Shown piece by piece: positions 57,346 through 64,000 of a stretch of 64,000 nt of DNA. Origin of the DNA: Periplaneta americana (lineage: Eukaryota; Arthropoda; Insecta; Blattodea; Blattidae); assembly GCF_040183065.1 (NCBI RefSeq), contig NC_091120.1, positions 188,597,627 through 188,661,626 of the forward strand. The letters run 5' to 3'. The translations under genes were made by a program, and so were the position numbers. Positions within the stretch are counted from its first letter, which is position 1. Every line of letters begins with the position of its first letter. Under the pieces are notes generated by a model that saw nothing but the letters and a program-made list of their open reading frames with translations, was not told the DNA's origin and ran no database searches.

Positions 57346-58830
57346 CTATTTGATTATTTCTTCTATTTTAATAAAAGTAATCTCATGGTCTTTAAAACAT
57401 TGTAGCCAACCATTGTTTCCTTTGAAGTTCGAAACACCAAGTATACTGGCAAAACTAAGTGCTTTTTGATGCGCACTAGGACCTGGTATAGGAATGTTGT
57501 TGTTGTTTTCTAATGCCAGGCGTTTGACAATAAAGTCATTTGACCTCTTGCACTCCAATATTTTTCAAAGATATTATCAAGGCCAGCCACTGAAGCACAG
57601 ATTTTGAGGTGTTCCGAATCCATTTCTTGGTTTCAGTTGCACAATGGGCAGTTAGGGGACTGATATATTCCAATTCTATGCAGGTGTTTGGCCAAACAAT
57701 CATGGCCTGTTGCCAATCTAAATGCAGCTACAGACGATTTTCGTGGTAAATCGGGAATTAACTGTGGATTATGATGCAGAGAGTTCCATTTTTTCCCTTG
57801 AGATTGTGTTATCAAATTTTGTTTGTTGAAGTCTAAGTATGTAGATTTAATAAATCTTTTCACAGAGTAATACGTAGATTTAGTAACAGGTCTGTAAGTA
57901 GCAGTGCTGCCCTTCTTTGCTAAAGCATCCGCATTCTCGTTTCCCAGGATTCCACAGTGGGATGGTATCCATTGGCTGCAAAAGGTTATCTGTCGGATAC
58001 AGGGGGGAGAGCCATTAATCCTTCCCATTGAAGGCCTTAAGGAACCAACCTGGACAAATACCCAATGTCCCATCCCTACCTTCCCGTGGTGTAGCTGTTA
58101 GTAAGCATAATTTTACGAGCTGAACTAAAGGGAGGGGCTACTCATCAATTAGCACTGGTCAGTTTGATGAGTTAATGACTGAATTTGGTATAATTTTCCT
58201 CTATTCAATACCTAATTCCCTCTTTACCCTTTCCTATCCAGTCCTCTGACTGAACTCTTACTTTCTTCGACCCTGACGGCATTAGAGCATTTGAGGCCTA
58301 GGGGTTCATTTCCCTTTCCTTCCTCCTCTTTCTACTTTTCTGTTCCTAGTGCTGACCTGCTATGGCACTAAAATCGTCCTTCAGTGGCTTACGGACGGAA
58401 AGCTGGTGATCAACAAGATCTCCCAGCTAGGTCCAATGGACCCGTCGACCAACAGCAGGAGTGGTCCTCCAGACATTCTGGGGGTTGTGTGTGAATGAAG
58501 TAGCCACCAAAACGTTAAAATATGGTGTTCACTTAAATCGACTACAACTTGCTAATTTCACTCCAATATGAAATGAGTACCATTAAGGTAAAATTATCCT
58601 GGTATAGGAATGTTAAAGTGCTCTTACTTACTTCATTAAGACACTTTAAGGCAGCAATATCAATGTTTTCTGATGCCACAGTTTTGAAACGCTTACATTC
58701 AGGATTAATTTTACCACTTGTGACATTGTCCTCTATTTCCTTATGTTTCTTTATGAATATTGAGTGCGTTGATTGCACAAACCCATACCTTTTAGCCACT
58801 TCGACCTGCTTCAATCCCCTATTAAGCGTT
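57346..58830 (-). pseudogene. Tigger/pogo-like transposase split by a LINE
   Basis: N-terminal half (58814-58542): QVEVAKRYGFVQSTHSIFIK and INPECKRFKTVASENIDIAA, the psq-like helix-turn-helix region. Second part (about 57500-57346): NIPIPGPSAHQKALSFASIL, GVSNFKGNNGWLQCFKDH, the CENP-B-type DNA-binding domain. They would be adjacent in an intact Tigger gene. The catalytic domain is not seen. Confidence 0.7.
57505..58530 (-). mobile_element. LINE with RNase H domain, rearranged, nested in Tigger-like gene
   Basis: The minus frame 58073-57633 includes the RNase H motif QWIPSHCGILGNENADALAK, then AAFRLATGHDCLAKHLHRIG and a CPLC end. Coding continues as YWSARGQMTLLSNAWH-stop and an AAC tail near 57505. 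The part upstream of about 57990 looks like a 5' region fused directly to the RNase H block, implying an internal deletion. The same 3' end occurs at 1846-1950. Confidence 0.75.
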
Positions 58831-59607
58831 TCTCAAACTATGGTCTGCGGACCACCTGTGGTCCTCGAGGTCTGCCCTTGTGATGTTTCTCGCCATCTTT
58901 TCCTGCACATCTGGCGCCGTGCCTGTAACCCAGCCAGGGATCACCCGAATTCATAACAGAGGACCAAAGTACCGAATATTTTCATGTATTTATGACTTTC
59001 TTAATAGTTTTGGCAACACCCAGTCTGCACATTGAAATGCTCATATACTGTACGTCGTACACCAATAATAATAGAACGTGCCAAATTGCATATTTACTTG
59101 TTTAAAATCGGGCATGTTTCTGCATTAATTTTTTTATTTCTGTTTTTCCAGATGACGATATAAGAAATTTTAGACTCCGCCTATTTTAAAATCTTGGCGA
59201 ATCAGATCCAGAAATTCAAATTACAATACTTTTCTAATTATATTTATTGTAGCCAATCACAAGTAACTTATAACAGATTCTGTGCATTGTTGATTCGTAG
59301 CTTGCCTGTTAGCAGTTAGTTGAAATCTTTCTTATGTGGTACATGCTAGTAGTTGTCCATGTCTCTGTTAAATAGTGCCCATTATAAATAATGGAAAACT
59401 GTTTCGATCCAGATCTTTGAAAAGAATGGAACGTGATGATACGCTTCATTTAGGCAGTGTTAATAGTTCAGAAACTATGTATGAAGATAATATCAGTGAT
59501 TCTAGTGTCATTAAATATCTAGATGTCCAAATATAGAACTGTGCAAGAATCAGCAAGCTCATCCATCTCATTAATGTGAGTACCAACATTTATTGATTTT
59601 TTTTTTA
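58831..59607. other. Unassigned sequence
   Basis: aagcgtttctcaaactatgg and ctgcggaccacctgtggtcc (58825-58865) suggest a repeat end, but I cannot name it. Confidence 0.35.
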
Positions 59608-59795
59608 TTTTGAATCTTGCATACACTACTTTTAACACTTGAATATAAGTAATTGATTAACTAGTGGACTTACTCGTGTTAATTATGTAAGTTTGTGCGG
59701 CTTACAGCTGTTTCGGTGCTTCACGCACCATCCTCAGAGCCTACTAGATCTCGGCGTCATCTCGAACTTCTCTGTCTGTTATGTGGGTGTGTTTG
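59608..59795 (-). mobile_element. Penelope terminal fragment
   Basis: Matches the inverted terminus of the 24296-26940 element: ttgaatataagtaattgatt through agcctactagatctcggcgt. It extends into the inverse of the ORF end (catctcgaacttctctgtct). It shows the terminus uninterrupted at ctcagagcc, the site where the DDE element sits in the other copy. Confidence 0.8.
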
Positions 59796-61404
59796 ATTTT
59801 TTTTTTTAGTTAATACGTTAAAGATTATCCAAACTCTAATAGCTCTGAGTGAACAAGGCTCTGAAATCAGCTACAAGGGTCGGTCCAGTTTTTTTTACCA
59901 CTACTATACATATGCCATCCGACAGTAATCCCTCAGGCTGTCTCATTTCTGTTAAACTTTGTCTCAAAAGTCTCTGATTAAAAAAAAAAAGAAGAATTAA
60001 GCTTAATAAAAATACCATTTGAAATCACTTCCGGTTCCACACACCCCCAGGAATCCAGAGACCAGCTTGGGAATGGCTGTCTTAATGAAAGGAGTAGAAA
60101 AGAAAATGCAGAAATATTGTGAGATTTTTATTGCATTTTTTAAACAACATAAATTCATGCATTCCAATGATTCTTTGTACCTGTTGTTCCCCACTTAACC
60201 AAACGCAAAAGTGAAAGTGGATTAACGAAAATTGTCACCATTCAGATATTTTTAAAGCTGTATCTAAATATAAACATGCAGAGACCTCGAGATCTCCAAT
60301 CTAGTGTAACACAATACTGTATTACATCGTACAAAATTTAATATTCATACTTTTATTTATATAAACACTTTTTTTTTGTTATTTTTTCTTTCAACAACCC
60401 ATTACCTACAAAGATAGCATCTCCCATTCCAGATGGCATGATCTGAAATATAAATTCTGTCCTACAGGAAGTGGAAAAACAATGGGAAGCAAATCCAATC
60501 TACAAATGCTGAAGTCAGAGGAAGATCTAGCTTTATTGGCAAGTGGGGCAACTATCACAAACTGTAGCACCTTTTTAATACTAATGACAAGTATAATAAC
60601 AATATCTACGTTGCATGGTACTTGTCTTGGAATAGATTTCAGAATCGAGACCACTTTTCTTGGTTAAGTAGAATTGTAGACCCTGTCTCACATCTGCCCC
60701 AGTTCTAGATCCACCTCTGGCGGAAGATGATCTTCAACACACATTTTGGGAAGTAACACATTTAGTTTCGTGGCTCCTAGCTTAAGGAGTTTTCCATTAC
60801 CTGAATATTAAGCAAAAACTAATGGGCGTACAATCACCTTGTTAATCTATGACATATGGGACTAATAACTGCGAACTGCAATGGCAGTCTTTTATAGTAG
60901 TTTGGCAGTGCTGTTGCTATTTTTTCCCTTATTTCTGACTGCGCTTGACGCACAGCGGTCCTACATTGTCACCAGTTTCTTCATTGTGGGCGTTGTGAGT
61001 ACCATCGCAGTATGGGAACTGAAAAGAAGTTGGACAAAACATTTATTTATGATCTACGCTCTTCAGTCCTAGTGCATGACAGGTTAAATGATATGCTTGC
61101 GAGAAGAATACAGCAATTATTATTACTGTTACAGAGCGTTCCAGCGATAAGTAGCGGTTTATTCGTTGGCCGCTAGGCAGCGGAGACGGTTGAGCAACTG
61201 TCATATGGCTAGCTTCCCTTCCCTTGGCATTCAATACCTCACATAACATTTCAATAACTAGCCAGTCTGAGATTGGAATAGACAGAGAGAAGTTGTGTTG
61301 TGTCACTCATTTAGTTACCATGTGGAGATTGCACAATGTGAGATATTCTGTGCTTGAACGTACACAATTTGTGAAAACTTGGTATTTTGATAGAAGACGG
61401 GCAC
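59796..61404. other. Unassigned sequence
   Basis: Several short frames (for example 60881-61072 plus, 61306-61043 minus) without motifs or splice support. Confidence 0.4.
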
Positions 61405-62259
61405 TTGGTTGGATGTAGTTAGCAATACCAACTTTGTAAATTTAGAGTTAGGAGAAAATACACAAACGATTAGGGAAAACACGGAAATTTTACTTGAAGC
61501 AAGTAGAGCGATCGGTTTGGAAGTAAATCCCGAAAAGACAAAGTATATGATTATGTCTCGTGACCAGAATATTGTACGAAATGGAAATATAAAAATTGGA
61601 GATTTATCCTTCGAAGAGGTGGAAAAATTCAAATATCTTGGTGCAACAGTAAGAAATATAAATGACACTCGGGAGGAAATTAAACGCAGAATAAATATGG
61701 GAAATGCGTGTTATTATTCGGTTGAGAAGCTCTTATCATCCAGTCTGCTGTCCAAAAATCTGAAAGTTAGAATTTATAAAACAGTTATATTACCGGTTCT
61801 TCTGTATGGTTGTGAAACTTGGACTCTCACTCTGAGAGAGGAACATAGGTTCAGGGTGTTTGAGAATAAGGTGCTTAGGAAAATATTTGGGGCTAAGCGG
61901 GATGAAGTTACAGGAGAATGGAGAAAGTTACACAACACAGAACTGCACGCATTGTATTCTTCACCCGACATAATTAGGAACATTAAATCCAGACGTTTGA
62001 GATGGGCAGGGCATGTAGCACGTATGGGCGAATCCAGAAATGCATATAGAGTGTTAGTTGGGAGACCGGAGGTAAAAAGACCTTTAGGGAGGCCGAGACG
62101 TAGATGGGAGGATAATATTAAAATGGATTTGAGGGAGGTGGGGTATGATGATAGAGACTGGATTAATCTTGCACAGGATAGGGACCATTGGCGGGCTTAT
62201 GTGAGGGCGGCAATGAACCTTCGGGTTCCTTAAAAGCCATTTGTAAGTAAGTAAGTAAG
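61405..62259 (+). mobile_element. RTE LINE, young 5'-truncated copy 5
   Basis: An uninterrupted frame (61409-62233) covers the RT from just after the YADD box: NLELGENTQTIRENTEILLE, ASRAIGLEVNPEKTKYMIMS, KFKYLGATVRNINDTREEIK, LLSSSLLSKNLKVRIYKTVI, LLYGCETWTLTL, then the same C-terminus as copy 1 and MNLRVP-stop. A short 3' UTR and a GTAAG tail (62241-62259) follow. The catalytic aspartates are absent, so it cannot self-mobilise. The frame's ATG is incidental. Confidence 0.88.
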
Positions 62260-62289
62260 TTGTAGGTTTTTATACTAGGTGTCGCCGTG

Positions 62290-62400
62290 ATTTTTTTTTT
62301 TTTTTTTTATTGGTTGTAGTAGTTGTGAGTTGTAGTTGGTTTGATGGGGTTTGACATTAGAGGTTGTACGTTGTGGGGTTTGATGTTAGAGGTTGTACAT
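62290..62400. repeat. Poly(T) and 30-bp tandem duplication
   Basis: A T run of 19 bases (about 62291-62309) and two copies of ggtttgayrttagaggttgta spaced about 31 bp (62349 and 62380 region). Confidence 0.7.
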
Positions 62401-62416
62401 TGTAAGTTGTGTCTGA

Positions 62417-62706
62417 TGGCCGAAGGATTTGAAACTCTGTCTTTTTATGATATTTTTGAGAGATGTGTTAATATAGAAAAGAGTGTAAAGTTTTGTATTG
62501 ATTTCGGTTTAATTCCGTCGTTCGAGAATAAGGATTGTGTGGATTGTGGTGAAGAAAACTCTGTTTGTGTGGTTTCGAGGAATGATCTGGTGAATTTCCC
62601 TTATAGACTAAGATGTCATAAGTATTCTAAAAGAACTTCATTTTGTGTGAATACGTGGTTCAGTTTTGCGAAATTGAATGTACGTCAAAGTATTGGTATT
62701 AAATGA
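62417..62706 (+). pseudogene. Merlin/IS1016-like transposase N-terminal zinc-ribbon fragment
   Basis: From the ATG at 62417, about 95 codons: FERCVNIEKSVKFCIDFGLI, CVDCGEENS, LRCHKYSKRTSFCVNTWFSF and AKLNVRQSIGIK-stop. The CxxC...RCxxxxKRTSxxxxTWFxxxKL pattern is that of the zinc-binding N-terminus of Merlin/ISXO2-like transposases. No catalytic domain follows in frame; the downstream frame (62734-62922) is not recognised. No terminal repeats found. Upstream ATG at 62341 only adds repetitive residues. Confidence 0.5.
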
Positions 62707-62969
62707 GAAGGTAGACCTGGGTGCAAGAACGAAATGTACATTTTTCAATTTATTTATGTGAATTCTCTGAAGGCTCGTGGATATACCACTCCTAATGCTA
62801 TTTTGCCAGTGTTTTTATGGGACATTGGAAAAGTTTATCCTGGATATGGGAAGACTGGTTTGAAGCCTGTATCGTATACTGGGAGTGAAATGAGTGTTGT
62901 TGAAGACGTCAGTGACGATTGAATTTTCTTTGGTTAGGTAAGTAATGACTGTGTTTATAACTTTTATCT

Positions 62970-63150
62970 TCGATTTTAGATTGTTTGGTGTGATTTAAAG
63001 GTTCATTTTGGTAGAATTTCTTTTGGTAGTTTTCGTTCGCCAGCTTGGATTTTGTCTGTCTTGATTTTAAATTGTTTGGTGTAATTTAAAGGTTCATAGT
63101 TGGCAATATGCTTTGGTAGTTTTCGTCCGCCATCTTGGATTTTGCCCGTC
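62970..63150. repeat. 90-bp tandem duplication
   Basis: 62970-63060 and 63061-63150 share gattttaratt, gtttggtgt, atttaaaggttcat and gccakcttggattttg. Non-coding. Confidence 0.85.
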
Positions 63151-63416
63151 TTCTATCAAATTACCGAAAACTTCTTAAAGAAAAAAAAAATCGTGTGGCA
63201 CAAAAGTCGTCTATCTTGTTGATTGGTTAGAGTTTCAGTTGATATCAACCCTTCCTCTTCAATTATGTAGCATATTATAATCTTTGGTTTCCGCATGATA
63301 TCTAAATTCCGTCGACACGAATGCGTCCAACGGAGTATAAATTTGTTTCAACTATGGTAGGTGGCTCTGAATGAGTATAGTATAAATCTTGTGGATGTCA
63401 TTTCGATGGATTGAGT
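63151..63416. other. Unassigned sequence
   Basis: No feature supported; probably the 3' UTR side of the Jockey-type element. Confidence 0.35.
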
Positions 63417-64000
63417 TTATGCGAGTAGTTGTTTGGGTCGGCGATGTTTGTATTTCCTGTTTATATCATATCTGCCAAGAGAATTTATTAGTTTGTTGTT
63501 GTTGAGTGCTGCCTTGTGATAGAGTTTATTTGTGATTTTTTGTATATATTCGGAGAGATATTCTATTCGGAGGTCATCATGAAGTTGTCGTGTACTTGTT
63601 CCCCATCCAATGCCGTGAATGGTTCTCAATATTTTGTTTTGGATAACTTGTATCTTGTTCATGACGGATTTGCTAGCATATGCCCAAGCTGGTGCTGCGT
63701 ATGTTATCATACTTCGAATTAAGGCTTTATAGACATGTAATTTAGTTTTATGTTTTAATGCTGGAGTTTTAAATAGTGGATATAATTGAAGAAATCTACC
63801 CATGGCTTTTCCTGTTAACTGAGTGACATGTTGGTTCCAAATTAGTGTTTTATCCATAGTTATTCCCAGATATCTGATTTTTGGGGTCCAGTTGATGTAT
63901 GTATTGAATAATTTGAGTCGGGTCCTGGGTTGGGCTTGTCGTTTTTGAAAAATGATTGCAGAGCTTTTAAGGGGATTGATTTTAATTTTCCATCTGTAGG
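63417..64000 (-). mobile_element. Jockey-type LINE reverse transcriptase, C-terminal part, runs off window
   Basis: The minus frame is open from the window edge to a stop near 63417. It starts RWKIKINPLKSSAIIFQKRQ, then LKLFNTYINWTPKIRYLGIT, MDKTLIWNQHVTQLTGKAMG, KLHVYKALIRSMITYAAPAW, AYASKSVMNKIQVIQNKILR and ending YKHRRPKQLLA. These are the post-catalytic RT blocks of the Jockey clade (NxxKxxxxxF, YLGxxxD, LYxxLIRSxxxYAAPxW). The YADD core and endonuclease would lie beyond 64000. No stop in 190 codons, so it may be part of a young element. Confidence 0.85.

Overview
This is animal nuclear DNA, most likely from a large, repeat-rich insect genome. It is A/T-rich, with one spliced host gene and many transposon remnants and microsatellites. 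The RTE-type reverse-transcriptase copies, the tRNA-derived SINE beginning gtccacacctgtggag, and the mariner, hAT and Penelope pieces together suggest a cockroach, probably Periplaneta americana or a relative. That species call rests on remembered resemblance, not on a search.

Host gene (+ strand). The one convincing gene encodes a single-pass type I membrane protein. A large 1252-nt exon (22997-24248) encodes an acidic, Ser/Thr/Asn-rich extracellular or luminal region and one transmembrane helix. A 76-nt exon (30230-30305) encodes a conserved-looking cytoplasmic tail. A terminal exon supplies only Leu-stop. A 51-nt exon at 20646-20696 may precede them. The acceptor of the Leu-stop exon lies in a roughly 272-bp unit present three times in tandem (32292-33110), so three equivalent terminal acceptors exist. 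The signal peptide and first exon are not seen. The intron after the large exon holds a Penelope-like element, an RTE copy and several SINEs.

Mobile DNA, left to right. 0.4-4.3 kb: an hAT/CGBP1-like fragment and three truncated RTE copies, one inside a TATAT array. 4.4-4.9 kb: a palindromic cluster of a tRNA-derived SINE. 5.7-8.0 kb: a mariner with perfect TIRs split by an opposite-strand LINE. 8.3-12.4 kb: LINE 3' end, Tc1/mariner-type fragments and a 296-bp tandem repeat. 14.5-17.9 kb: an old LINE, a 22/34-bp minisatellite and a SINE. 19.7-22.8 kb: two Tc1 deletion elements, an hAT-like MITE and a CACAGTC MITE. 24.3-26.9 kb: Penelope with a nested 932-bp DDE element. 27.3-32.2 kb: RTE, SINEs, another tRNA-like cluster. 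33.6-38.4 kb: mariner and hAT pieces. 38.9-44.2 kb: TIR elements, foldback MITEs and a 41-bp minisatellite. 45.7-48.4 kb: one SINE broken by a LINE and an hAT. 49.4-54.5 kb: tRNA-like elements, piggyBac-like and RTE-like fragments, SINEs. 57-64 kb: a Tigger-like gene split by a LINE, a Penelope end, a nearly intact RTE 3' half, a Merlin-like fragment and a Jockey-type RT running off the window.

Most distinctive signal: a SINE family with a tRNA-like cloverleaf (complete at 4762-4833) followed by T5, and a 3' end carrying a C(UUCG)G hairpin and an AAT-rich tail. It recurs at four loci, three of them inverted clusters. A second tRNA-like element (49437-49554 and 50175-50293) also has T5 and 13-bp inverted ends.
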